A DNA stretch of 59,719 nucleotides from Bacteroidota bacterium (GTDB lineage: Bacteria > Bacteroidota > Bacteroidia > Bacteroidales > JAAUTT01): the NCBI GenBank assembly GCA_021779665.1, contig JAJYAG010000020.1, forward strand, positions 1 through 59,719, written 5' to 3'. Numbering within the stretch: the stretch's first letter is position 1; each line of letters opens with the position of its first letter. The notes under the pieces are model-generated. The model did not search any database and had not been told where the DNA came from. It was given only the letters and a program-made list of their open reading frames with translations. This document shows positions 34,382 through 42,940 of the stretch, piece by piece. A program made the translations under genes and the position numbers.

Positions 34382-35728
34382 ATGAAAAATCTATTTTTAA
34401 ATAAACCCATTGCATTTTCGACCATGGCAAAGCCTATCGGGTCGGTTTGTAATTTAAACTGCACGTATTGTTACTATTTGGAAAAGCAGAACCTGTATAA
34501 ACAAATTTCCGATTTCAGGATGAAAGAAGAGGTTCTGGAGAAGTTTATCAAACAATATATAGAAGCTCAACAAGTTCCAACGGTAAGTTTTGTATGGCAG
34601 GGAGGCGAACCGAGTTTGCTCGGGCTGGATTTTTTCAGGAAAGTAATTGAATTTCAAAATAAATATGCCGGTAAGAAACAGATAGAAAACTCGTTTCAAA
34701 CCAACGGAACACGGTTGAATGAAGAATGGTGCCGGTTTTTCAGTCAGCATAATTTCCTGGTGGGAATTTCAATTGACGGTCCCGAAGCACTTCACAATCA
34801 ACACCGTGTTTACAAAAACGGTGCTCCTACCTTTGCCGATGTGATGAAAAGCATTGAATTATTGCATAAACATCGCGTGGAATTCAATACACTTTCGGTT
34901 GTGAACAGAATGAATTCAAAACATCCTTTGGAGGTGTATCATTTTCTAAAGCAAATAGGAAGCGGTTTTATCCAGTTTTTACCTGTTGTTGAAAGATTGG
35001 CTTTGGAAGAGCCAAAAGATGGCTTAAAATTGGTTCATGCCAACAGTAATGACATTGCGAAGGTAACGGATTGGTCGGTTTTACCGGAAGATTACGGGGA
35101 ATTCATTATTACCATTTTCGATGAATGGGTACGAAAGGATGTTGGACGTTACTATGTTCAGTTGTTTGATGTTACGCTGGCCAATTGGGTGGGAGAGAAC
35201 CCCGGTTTATGCATTTTTTCGGAACAGTGTGGCAATGCACTGGTAATGGAGCATAATGGCGATGTTTATTCTTGCGATCATTATGTTTATCCCGAGTTTT
35301 TGTTAGGAAATGTGGGGGAGAAGTCACTTTCGGAGATGCTGATGAGTGATGAGCAGTTTGCTTTTGGCAGCAAAAAACTTCAATCGCTACCTCAATATTG
35401 TATCGATTGCGAGTACAGGTTTGCATGTCATGGAGAGTGCCCAAAACACAGGTTTGAAACCACTCCCGATGGTGAGTTCGGATTAAATTACCTGTGTAAA
35501 GCCTATAAAATGATTTTTGAGCACATGCATCCTTATATGCAGTTTATGGGCGATGAATTAAAAAAACAGCGTCCTCCAGCCAATGTGATGCAATGGGTAC
35601 AAAAGATGGATGATAAAAAAACCGGTAAAGTACCACCCTCTAAAATTGTAATTGGTCGGAACGATCCGTGTATTTGCGGCAGCGGGAAGAAGTTCAAGCA
35701 CTGCTGCGACGGAAAGTTTCAGTTTTGA
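34382..35728 (+). CDS. Anaerobic sulfatase-maturase-like radical SAM/SPASM protein with C-terminal SEC-C motif
   Basis: The 448-aa protein has a radical SAM CxxxCxxC motif (C23, C27, C30, in VCNLNCTYCYYLEKQ), the GGEPSLLG motif, and a SPASM domain with cysteines for auxiliary 4Fe-4S clusters (CGNALVMEHNGDVYSCDHYVYPE, CIDCEYRFACHGECPKHR region). It ends in a SEC-C zinc motif, CICGSGKKFKHCC (430-442). This is the layout of anaerobic sulfatase-maturing enzymes (AnSME, ChuR), which convert Cys or Ser to formylglycine in sulfatases. No sulfatase gene is in the window. It overlaps the convergent DUF218-like gene by 10 bp. Confidence 0.88.
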   Translation: MKNLFLNKPIAFSTMAKPIGSVCNLNCTYCYYLEKQNLYKQISDFRMKEEVLEKFIKQYIEAQQVPTVSFVWQGGEPSLLGLDFFRKVIEFQNKYAGKKQIENSFQTNGTRLNEEWCRFFSQHNFLVGISIDGPEALHNQHRVYKNGAPTFADVMKSIELLHKHRVEFNTLSVVNRMNSKHPLEVYHFLKQIGSGFIQFLPVVERLALEEPKDGLKLVHANSNDIAKVTDWSVLPEDYGEFIITIFDEWVRKDVGRYYVQLFDVTLANWVGENPGLCIFSEQCGNALVMEHNGDVYSCDHYVYPEFLLGNVGEKSLSEMLMSDEQFAFGSKKLQSLPQYCIDCEYRFACHGECPKHRFETTPDGEFGLNYLCKAYKMIFEHMHPYMQFMGDELKKQRPPANVMQWVQKMDDKKTGKVPPSKIVIGRNDPCICGSGKKFKHCCDGKFQF

Positions 35729-36729
35729 CCGGACGACCGGATGATAAAAGCTGTTCCGATCCAGCTAATGAATTCATCCCAAACAGCCAGATACCAATGG
35801 GTTTCTCCGGCACTGTGAAAGCTTTTGTTTTTCTTAAAGGGAGAAATATAGGTTCCTACTGCAAAATTTTCTGGCAATGCTTTTTCATAAGCAAGTTTAG
35901 TTCTGCGGGAATGTGTTGGATAAGTGTAAATATTTACCGAATTCAATTTGATATTATTTTTCCTGAGATACAGGTTAAAAGCTTTTGCTGAAGCCAGTGT
36001 ATTATTGCGTTTCCGGAATAAAGTATCGACAACAATTATTTTTGGTTTTATACCTGCCTTGGATGACAGATAATGGGCATTCATCATCGCTGAAGATATT
36101 AAATCTTTATTCAGGTAAAAACACTCATTCCGTGAAGGAAGAAACGAAAATGTATCGAGCATAATCTTATAAACTTCCAGATTAATGTCTTCGGTTTTTG
36201 TCAGTCGGTCGTTGTTGAAATACAGGTTTAAATAAGGGATTTGATCGGGTGACAATTTAACCGGAAAGGAAAAAGTATCAATTTGTCCGGTTACGAAAGT
36301 ATGGGCAAACATGGAATCTTTCAATGAAACAAAGAAATGGGCAAATTCTCCTTCGGCAGAGGAGCTTTTAGCTACTATTGAGACTCTGGAAACAGTGCTT
36401 TTTATTTTCTTTTTGTCGTATCCCTTCAGAAAAACATATCCGTTTGTAATTAATCTCAGGTTATCCTTCTGTTTTTTTTCATGTTGCCTTTTCTCTTCCA
36501 CAACATCCCAGTTTTCGCTTCTTTTCACGCCCACTACAAAAATGGTATCGAAATCGTTATAATCGAACGGGGGATGATCTATGGCATGAGAACTCATCCA
36601 TCCTTCAACAATCAGGATATTTGACTTTACTGGTTCATTAACTATAAAAAAACCTGTTTTGTAGAGAAAAACAGGTATTAATGAAACAACAGAAACGAAG
36701 ACAATCAGAAGAAATTTTAACCTTTTCAT
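35719..36729 (-). CDS. ElyC/SanA/YdcF (DUF218)-like membrane protein with inserted CBM60-like domain
   Basis: This 336-aa protein has an N-terminal membrane anchor (about 5-23), then the first strand of a DUF218-like fold (NILIVEGWMSSHAID, 37-51). Residues about 115-190 resemble Ca-dependent xylan-binding modules (CBM36/60): SIVAKSSSAEGEFAHFFV, FVTGQIDTFSFPVKL and NLYFNNDRLTKTEDINLEVY, with the F-ND...D-NL pattern of the calcium/sugar site. The DUF218-like fold then resumes (KPKIIVVDT, RNNTLASAKAFNLYL, VNIYTYPTHSRRTKLAYEKAL). A role in envelope or surface glycan metabolism is inferred. Domain assignment is by eye only, so confidence is moderate. Confidence 0.6.
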   Translation of the reverse strand: MKRLKFLLIVFVSVVSLIPVFLYKTGFFIVNEPVKSNILIVEGWMSSHAIDHPPFDYNDFDTIFVVGVKRSENWDVVEEKRQHEKKQKDNLRLITNGYVFLKGYDKKKIKSTVSRVSIVAKSSSAEGEFAHFFVSLKDSMFAHTFVTGQIDTFSFPVKLSPDQIPYLNLYFNNDRLTKTEDINLEVYKIMLDTFSFLPSRNECFYLNKDLISSAMMNAHYLSSKAGIKPKIIVVDTLFRKRNNTLASAKAFNLYLRKNNIKLNSVNIYTYPTHSRRTKLAYEKALPENFAVGTYISPFKKNKSFHSAGETHWYLAVWDEFISWIGTAFIIRSSGQN

Positions 36730-36779
36730 AGAACGCCTAAGGTAATATCAACAAAAATAAGAGTGTATCCTTTCGAAAA

Positions 36780-37691
36780 TTATTCCGCCATAAATTTCAT
36801 ATCCTTTAACCAAATAATAAAACTTTCCTGCCAGGTAGCAATGGCATAGCCACGACCTATTCCCGAGTCAAATCCGTGACCTCCTTTGGAATAAATGTGA
36901 AGTTCGGCCGGAGTTTTTTTGGAGAGGAAGACTTTATAGAGATCTATGCAATTTGCGGCAGGAGTGACGTTATCTTCTGCACCATTTATAAAGAAGGCCG
37001 GGGGTAGTGTTTCTTTCTTCTCGGCAGCATTTTGAATTTGAGGAGAAATTCCGGGATAAATCAGGCACAAAAAATTAGCAGTTGTGGAAGTTTGTCCAAA
37101 GTTAGCGTATGAAGGAAGTTGTTTCTCTAATAGTTCTACTCCAACTAACAGACTTAATGCACCTCCGGCCGAATAGCCTGCTATGCCAATTTTATTTGCG
37201 TCGATTCCTAATTCTTTGGCTTGGCTGCGCAATAAAAAAATTGCCTGTTTGGCATCGGCATAAACATGCGGGTAATAGTCGTTCATCGACATTTTAGATA
37301 CCAGATCGTCGCTGTTGTAAGTGCGGTATTTGAGCACAAGCGAGGTTATCCCCTGCTGGGCCAGCCACAATGCAAAATCGTTTCCTTCTCGATCAAACCA
37401 CACATCGCGGAAACCACCGCCCGGACAGATTACCAGGGCTACTCCGTTAGGTTTTTGTGGTTTGTGAATGATGTAGGTCGGGGTTGAAACGCAACTAAAC
37501 ACCCGGTTTAACCGGGAAGGAGAACTTGCTTGAACGTCGGATGTTCGCGATTTTTCCTCATTATATTTTATGGGACTATTTGAAAGCCCGTTGGGCCAAA
37601 GTGGTTTTTCTTCGGGTAACTGAGCAAAAGCCATGGTACAGAAGAAGGTAAATGCAATAACTGCGGTTGGGTACTTTATTTTCGATTTCAT
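36780..37691 (-). CDS. Secreted alpha/beta hydrolase (acetyl-esterase / BD-FAE-like)
   Basis: This 303-aa protein has a signal peptide (cleaved after MAFAQ, residue 24). The alpha/beta hydrolase core has an oxyanion-hole sequence PGGGF (90-94), the nucleophile S174 in GYSAGGALS, D240 in NGAEDNVTP and H272 in GGHGFDSG. The family includes acetyl xylan esterases and feruloyl esterases of Bacteroidota glycan-use loci, often annotated as xylanase by carry-over. Activity on acetylated or feruloylated plant glycan is plausible, given the export signal and the nearby xylan-binding-like domain and SusC/D locus, but not shown. It follows the permease array after a MITE-like repeat. Confidence 0.85.
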   Translation of the reverse strand: MKSKIKYPTAVIAFTFFCTMAFAQLPEEKPLWPNGLSNSPIKYNEEKSRTSDVQASSPSRLNRVFSCVSTPTYIIHKPQKPNGVALVICPGGGFRDVWFDREGNDFALWLAQQGITSLVLKYRTYNSDDLVSKMSMNDYYPHVYADAKQAIFLLRSQAKELGIDANKIGIAGYSAGGALSLLVGVELLEKQLPSYANFGQTSTTANFLCLIYPGISPQIQNAAEKKETLPPAFFINGAEDNVTPAANCIDLYKVFLSKKTPAELHIYSKGGHGFDSGIGRGYAIATWQESFIIWLKDMKFMAE

Positions 37692-37797
37692 TGCCTGGAT
37701 TTTTGGGGTAAGTTATGAAATTATGCTTTATCGCGCCTCTTTTTTAGGTGAGTTTTGCAGTTTGTATTTGTTGTGATTGTGTCCGTCTTTGTGATTA

Positions 37798-37926
37798 CCC
37801 CCTAAATCCCCTCAAAGGGGGATTTGTCTCCGAATTGAATGTTGCGAGATTCATCATTTGTTTATTCAAATATGACACTCTATCGGAGCTTTTTTGAAGT
37901 CCCCCAATTGGGGGATTTAGGGGGCC
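37798..37926. repeat. MITE-like palindromic element with about 35-bp terminal inverted repeats
   Basis: The left end CCCCCTAAATCCCC (37798-37811) is the exact reverse complement of the right end at 37911-37924. The similarity continues inward: each arm has its own hairpin (AAATCCCC..GGGGATTT on the left, CCCCCAATTGGGGG on the right) and a CTCCGA/TCGGAG pair further in. The ~127-bp unit lies between the last permease and the esterase gene. No target-site duplication is obvious and no coding sequence lies inside. It may act as a terminator as well. A solo arm is found at 47794-47821. Confidence 0.7.
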
Positions 37927-37929
37927 ACC

Positions 37930-40323
37930 TCATTCATATCTCAGACTCTCTACCGGGTTCCGGCTGGCAATCCGGGAATAATTAAATGCAGCAATAATAG
38001 CTACCAGCAAAATAATACTCAAACTGCAACCTGCAAAAATTACCCAATGGAGATGGATTTTCCCTGCAAAGTTCATCATCCATTTATTAGCTGTAAACCA
38101 GGCGGCAATAAGTCCCATCGCCACTGCAGGAATGACAATACTTTCCAGGTCGTAAATAAACATTTTTAAAATTCCCGGCAGGGTGGCTCCGTTGATCCGA
38201 CGAATCGCCAGCTCTTTACTGCGACGGTTAGCTTCATTAGCCGTATAACCCAGCAATCCTATAGTGGTAATAAGTAAAATTATGAAATTGCCAATGATGA
38301 TAGAATCGCGAAATCCGCGTTCACCCAGGTAAAGATTTTGCCGTTCTGTTTCCAGGCTCTTCACAACAGCATCCTGATGTTCAACAAATTCATTGAACAC
38401 GGCTGTCAGCTTTGGAGTAAGATTGTCGGTTATTCCATTTTGAACTTTAATCATCACATTAAAGGAACGCGAGGGATTTTCATCAATAAATTTCTCAATT
38501 CTTTCTTCGGGCATGAAAAAGAATACCGATGGTCGGAAATCGGGGTCAGCCATGGAGTTGATAGTAAAATCGGGAAAAGTACCTTCAATGGTAGTTAACC
38601 CGTGCTCGCTGATATTTATTTGTTTTCCGGTCACACCATCCTTCCAACCGGTATTCATTGCCAGCATTTCAGCACCTTTTTTACTAATAAGCACATTGTT
38701 TGCTGCAGACGTTGTTGAAAAGCCTTTACCATCAATCACAGGGATATTGAGTATCGAAAGGTAATTTTCGTCGATCCAGTAAAAATCGGCAATGTTGAAT
38801 AATTCTTTCTCTTGGCCCGGAAGGGAAATATTGTTACCCGAAGCTCCATTTGTGGGTACATTATAGCCTAATCCTATTCTTTCCAACTCGGGCATAGCTC
38901 GTAATTTATTCAGTAAAGTGGAAATTTTACTCCCGTTCATTCCGCTTGTTGAACCAAAATAAATGCCCTCAGTCCGGTAACCATGATCTGCCTTTCTCAT
39001 TTTTTCGTATTGTAATGTTACGATAACCAGCATTGTAAAAATGAAGGAAGCTCCTATAAACTGGAACGAAAGCAGAATCAGTTTCCACTTGGTTCTTTTC
39101 TGCTGATAATTACGGAAGGCTGTTGCAACGGGAATCCTTGAATAAAAACGCCCTGATAGATAACTTACAGAAAAAGCAAGGACAACAACCAGTGTTAGTA
39201 GAGGAACAATTATGCCGGGATTTATCATGGACGAAAGACTATGTCCCAGTTGAGCCTCGGCAATAGGTTTGATAAGCAGGATGAGAAGCAAAGCTCCCGT
39301 AAGCGAAATAAAGAATAGTAAAGCTGTTTCGGAGAATATAAGCTTGTATAAGTTCCAGGCGTGAGCTCCGCATGTTTTGTATATGGCCGAAGTTTTGGCT
39401 CTGTTTATCAATGCACTTAGGGTTAGCAAAATATAGTTCATGAGAGAAACAAACAACACTGCAAATGCAATGGCACTGAGGATGACTATCATGTCTTTTG
39501 CTTCGCTGGCCCGTATTTTATTGATAGGATGGAAAGAATACTTCAATACTCCGTTCTGTTCCTGTTCAAATTTGATAATGTCCTGGTTCTTTTCCTGCAT
39601 CTTGCGAACAGCAGGCTCCAGACTCCCGGGCGATACTCCCGGAGCCAATCTTACGCAGGCATAATAACGGTCATTCCCTAACCAGTTGTTTGACCCGTCC
39701 CACCGGAACAGTTGACCAGTTGAGGCCATGGATATGAGTATGTCGTAATTATAGTTAGCATTTTCGGGTAATGCCTCAAATATTCCATTTATTGTAAACT
39801 TCTTACCAGGATATTCCTTCAGTTCAATTACTTTTCCAATAACATCTCCGCCCATTGTCCCGGCAATCTTATCGGAAACCATACACTTCATGGGGATTCT
39901 GAATATTTCTTCTGGATCTCCTGCGATGATTCTTCTGGGAAGAACATCAAAAACATGCTCGTCGGCAAGAGAAAAGTCGGCCTTGTACTTTAAATCACCG
40001 GAGTAAAATATGGAGGAGCCAATGGAATTTAGCCGGGTTGCTGCTTCAATACCAGGAACTTCAGCTTTTAACCCAGGGGCTATGGCACCACTTACACGAT
40101 TATTGCTCTCCAGCTTATCAGAAGCTTTGTCAAATTTAAAGTTTTCGTAAACCGCATAAGTGCGGTCGGCTTCAGGATAAAAATCGTCGAAGCTGTAATA
40201 ATAAAAGACTTCCGACAGCAGCAGTATTCCAAAAGCCAGTCCTGCTATCAGAGAAACGATACGGGTAATGGAATGCTCTCCTTTTCTTGGCAATCTACGT
40301 AAGGCAAATTTTAAGTTATTCAT
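37930..40323 (-). CDS. FtsX/MacB-type ABC transporter permease 1 (most distal of the array)
   Basis: This 797-aa permease has the double-FtsX plan: an N-terminal helix (about 22-42), a large periplasmic MacB_PCD-type domain (about 45-275), three helices (about 280-395), a fourth helix (about 415-440), a second periplasmic domain (about 445-675), and three C-terminal helices. It ends in SRNPVESLRYE. It is the most divergent member. The conserved coupling sequence RTKEIGIRKVNGA is RSKELAIRRINGA at the C-terminal half and RAKTSAIYKTCGA at the N-terminal half. It lacks the near-identical C-terminal block of its neighbours. It should rely on the array's single ATPase. Substrate unknown. Confidence 0.88.
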   Translation of the reverse strand: MNNLKFALRRLPRKGEHSITRIVSLIAGLAFGILLLSEVFYYYSFDDFYPEADRTYAVYENFKFDKASDKLESNNRVSGAIAPGLKAEVPGIEAATRLNSIGSSIFYSGDLKYKADFSLADEHVFDVLPRRIIAGDPEEIFRIPMKCMVSDKIAGTMGGDVIGKVIELKEYPGKKFTINGIFEALPENANYNYDILISMASTGQLFRWDGSNNWLGNDRYYACVRLAPGVSPGSLEPAVRKMQEKNQDIIKFEQEQNGVLKYSFHPINKIRASEAKDMIVILSAIAFAVLFVSLMNYILLTLSALINRAKTSAIYKTCGAHAWNLYKLIFSETALLFFISLTGALLLILLIKPIAEAQLGHSLSSMINPGIIVPLLTLVVVLAFSVSYLSGRFYSRIPVATAFRNYQQKRTKWKLILLSFQFIGASFIFTMLVIVTLQYEKMRKADHGYRTEGIYFGSTSGMNGSKISTLLNKLRAMPELERIGLGYNVPTNGASGNNISLPGQEKELFNIADFYWIDENYLSILNIPVIDGKGFSTTSAANNVLISKKGAEMLAMNTGWKDGVTGKQINISEHGLTTIEGTFPDFTINSMADPDFRPSVFFFMPEERIEKFIDENPSRSFNVMIKVQNGITDNLTPKLTAVFNEFVEHQDAVVKSLETERQNLYLGERGFRDSIIIGNFIILLITTIGLLGYTANEANRRSKELAIRRINGATLPGILKMFIYDLESIVIPAVAMGLIAAWFTANKWMMNFAGKIHLHWVIFAGCSLSIILLVAIIAAFNYSRIASRNPVESLRYE

Positions 40324-40413
40324 AGGTTGATGTTATACGATGTTAATATGTTTACAATGCATTGGAAAATCTGTAATTAAAGATTATTTATAAGATTTTG
40401 TATTCCTACTAAA

Positions 40414-40439
40414 TACTCGGTACTCAATACTCAGTACTC
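40414..40439. repeat. Short tandem heptad repeat (TACTCNN) between permeases 2 and 1
   Basis: Units TACTCGG, TACTCAA, TACTCAG and TACTC lie head to tail in the 122-bp gap just downstream of the permease 2 stop codon. The period is exactly 7 bp. Confidence 0.65.
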
Positions 40440-40445
40440 CTTCCC

Positions 40446-42869
40446 CTATTCATACCTCAGACTTTCCACCGGGTTCCTGGTTGCTGCCCGCCAGCTTTGC
40501 CAGCTTACAGTTATAAGAGCTATTGCCAATGCAATAATTCCCGCTGCAGCAAACACCCACCAGCTCATATCTGTTTTATAGGCGAAATTCTGGAGCCATT
40601 TATGCATGGCATACCAGGCAATAGGGCAGGCGAGGATGAAAGCGATAAACACCCAACGTAGAAAGTCTTTGTTAAGCATGGCAACTATAGTTAAAGTTCC
40701 TGAACCATTCACCTTTCGTATACCAATTTCTTTTGTCCGGCTTGTAATAATGAAAGAAGCAACTGCAAATAAACCCATGCACGAAATCAGAATTATTATA
40801 AAAAGAATAAAACTTAAAAGCTTTTGCTGCTTGATGTAATTAGCATACAAACTTTTATAAAGCATTCCAATAGGTTCAATTTCGGGTGTATTTTCCGGAG
40901 CAAACTGATGGAACACGTCTTTTACAGCCGATACGGCTTCATCCATCTTCCCTTCAGCGTATTTTACTGATAGGGATGACAGAAAAAAGTCATCTTTATA
41001 AATCATTACCAAGGGCTTTTCATTTATCTCCAAAGATGCTATATAGGTATCTTCGACAACACCAATGATATATCCTTGTTTGATCCAACCTGTTTCGAAG
41101 TAAAAATATTGAAAAGGCTTGCCAATTGCTTCACTGGGTTTGGTAAATCCCAGATAATGCAATGCTGTTTCGTTAATGATATACTTTGGGATGTATTGAC
41201 CAGGCTCGGTTTCAGTAAAATCATCGCCGGCAAGAAATCGTATGCCATAAAAAGTATTGAAATTATGACTCACCGGCAACATGTAAATCTTTTTATTTTC
41301 GGGAGCCTTATTGTCGATTGTGAAATTGCTGCAGGCAAAAGGATCTTTTCCCGGAAGATACCAATGAAAAGTCATATCTTTTATCACCGGTCTTTTAATT
41401 AACTCCTGTTTAAAATTCCTGAAATTTGATGTGATTTCGCGGGGAAGATTCCCGATAGTTAAAATGTTATCCTGGTTTTTGCCCAAACGGTTTTTAAGGG
41501 AATAGCTAATTTGCTTTGAAATAAACAGCGTTGCAATAATCATGGCAATAGCAACGGTAAACTGTGCTAAAACTAGCCCTGTACGCACTTTGCCCTCCTT
41601 TCTTCCAAATACAAACGTGCTTTTTGAATGACTTTCCATTGACTTCACGGGAAGGTTGTTTCGAAGCAAAAACATAGGGTAGAGACTACATAAAACTCCC
41701 ACCAGAATAAAAGCAGCAGTAAAAAACAAATAGTAATGTAACCCAAAAGACTCTGATATTGGCGAAACTATCTGAAGCCAACCTTTCAATTTATCCGAAA
41801 ATAAGGCAAGCAAAAAAACACCGATAAAAACTGAAACAAATGATGTAATCAGACCTTCAATAATTAGTAAGTAAGCAATGGCTCGTTTTCGTGAGCCCAA
41901 AGTATTATTGATAAGAATATATTTATGCCTGTTCTGGAAAGCGGCCAGCTGCATGTTTACGTAATTGACAAAGACAATGATTAACAATAGTAATCCGGCT
42001 ATTTTGAGTGAAAAAACCAGTTCGGCATTCCCATTAGTTTCAATTTCCAGAAGTTTTGAAGAATGCAGATGAATGTCAGTAACTGGCTGCAAATGAAATT
42101 TTATTCCTTTTTGCTGTTCAGAGGTAAGGTATTTTTTGCCGAAACTCTCAAACTTCTTCTTCAGATCCTCGGCGGATGCTTTTTCCTTAAGCAGGAAGTA
42201 CAAATAAAAAATAGAACTGAAATTTTGGGGATTATCGAAACTAACAAGGTACTGAGGGTGCAGATGGCTGTTTGGCGGAAAGTCGGGCATTATTCCGGTT
42301 ATGGTATATTGCATGATGCTGGTATCGTTTCTGTATATCAGCAATGGTTTTCCCAAAGGATTTATTCCCGGATAATATGTTTCGGCAAAGGACTTACTCA
42401 GCACTGCACTTTTAGGCTCTTTGAGAACATCAGAACTGTTTCCTTCCAAGAGTTTGACATTAAAAGCATGGAAAAAATTTGAATCTGTTTCGAAGGCCTG
42501 CTTCGCATCAAATTTTGTATCACCACATTTCACGCTCAGGCTCTGCGATGGAGACAGCCGTGCAATCGATCCGGAGATCCGGAGTATGGATTCTACTTCA
42601 GGAAAATAGCCATAAAAATTACTTATCCAAGGTTCAAAATTCACTCTCGCAAAATCCCTTGAGGCTTCTCCGTCAGTATACTCAAAACTAATACGATACA
42701 AGCGGTTGGAATTTTCATAGCTTCTGTCGTAACTCTCTTCGTATCTGACCCACGAACCTATAAAAACTGTGACTGCAAATACCAACCCCAACCCCGTAAC
42801 ATTAATTATAAATATTCTGTTGTTCTTTAGGATGAATCTGATTACGAGTTTTACTAAAAATGAAAACAT
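40446..42869 (-). CDS. FtsX/MacB-type ABC transporter permease 2
   Basis: At 807 aa this is the longest member of the array, with the same double periplasmic domain plan. The N-terminal helix is near 21-41 and the first periplasmic domain contains YGYFPEVESILRISGS and YYPGINPLGKPLLIY. The C-terminal coupling region RTKEIGIRKVNG is intact, although it continues as SGTLTIVAML. The last ~57 residues (WYAMHKWLQNFAYKTDMSWW onward, ending ATRNPVESLRYE) are almost the same as in permeases 3, 4 and 6. The gap to permease 1 is 122 bp and that to permease 3 is 71 bp. The function is transport or mechanotransmission with the ATPase at 52512; substrate unknown. Confidence 0.9.
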   Translation of the reverse strand: MFSFLVKLVIRFILKNNRIFIINVTGLGLVFAVTVFIGSWVRYEESYDRSYENSNRLYRISFEYTDGEASRDFARVNFEPWISNFYGYFPEVESILRISGSIARLSPSQSLSVKCGDTKFDAKQAFETDSNFFHAFNVKLLEGNSSDVLKEPKSAVLSKSFAETYYPGINPLGKPLLIYRNDTSIMQYTITGIMPDFPPNSHLHPQYLVSFDNPQNFSSIFYLYFLLKEKASAEDLKKKFESFGKKYLTSEQQKGIKFHLQPVTDIHLHSSKLLEIETNGNAELVFSLKIAGLLLLIIVFVNYVNMQLAAFQNRHKYILINNTLGSRKRAIAYLLIIEGLITSFVSVFIGVFLLALFSDKLKGWLQIVSPISESFGLHYYLFFTAAFILVGVLCSLYPMFLLRNNLPVKSMESHSKSTFVFGRKEGKVRTGLVLAQFTVAIAMIIATLFISKQISYSLKNRLGKNQDNILTIGNLPREITSNFRNFKQELIKRPVIKDMTFHWYLPGKDPFACSNFTIDNKAPENKKIYMLPVSHNFNTFYGIRFLAGDDFTETEPGQYIPKYIINETALHYLGFTKPSEAIGKPFQYFYFETGWIKQGYIIGVVEDTYIASLEINEKPLVMIYKDDFFLSSLSVKYAEGKMDEAVSAVKDVFHQFAPENTPEIEPIGMLYKSLYANYIKQQKLLSFILFIIILISCMGLFAVASFIITSRTKEIGIRKVNGSGTLTIVAMLNKDFLRWVFIAFILACPIAWYAMHKWLQNFAYKTDMSWWVFAAAGIIALAIALITVSWQSWRAATRNPVESLRYE

Positions 42870-42940
42870 AAGCGATTTCTTGTCAGATGGTTTTCGTTAA
42901 ATTATATATCATAGCAATGTTCAAAGCTGTACCTGATCGA

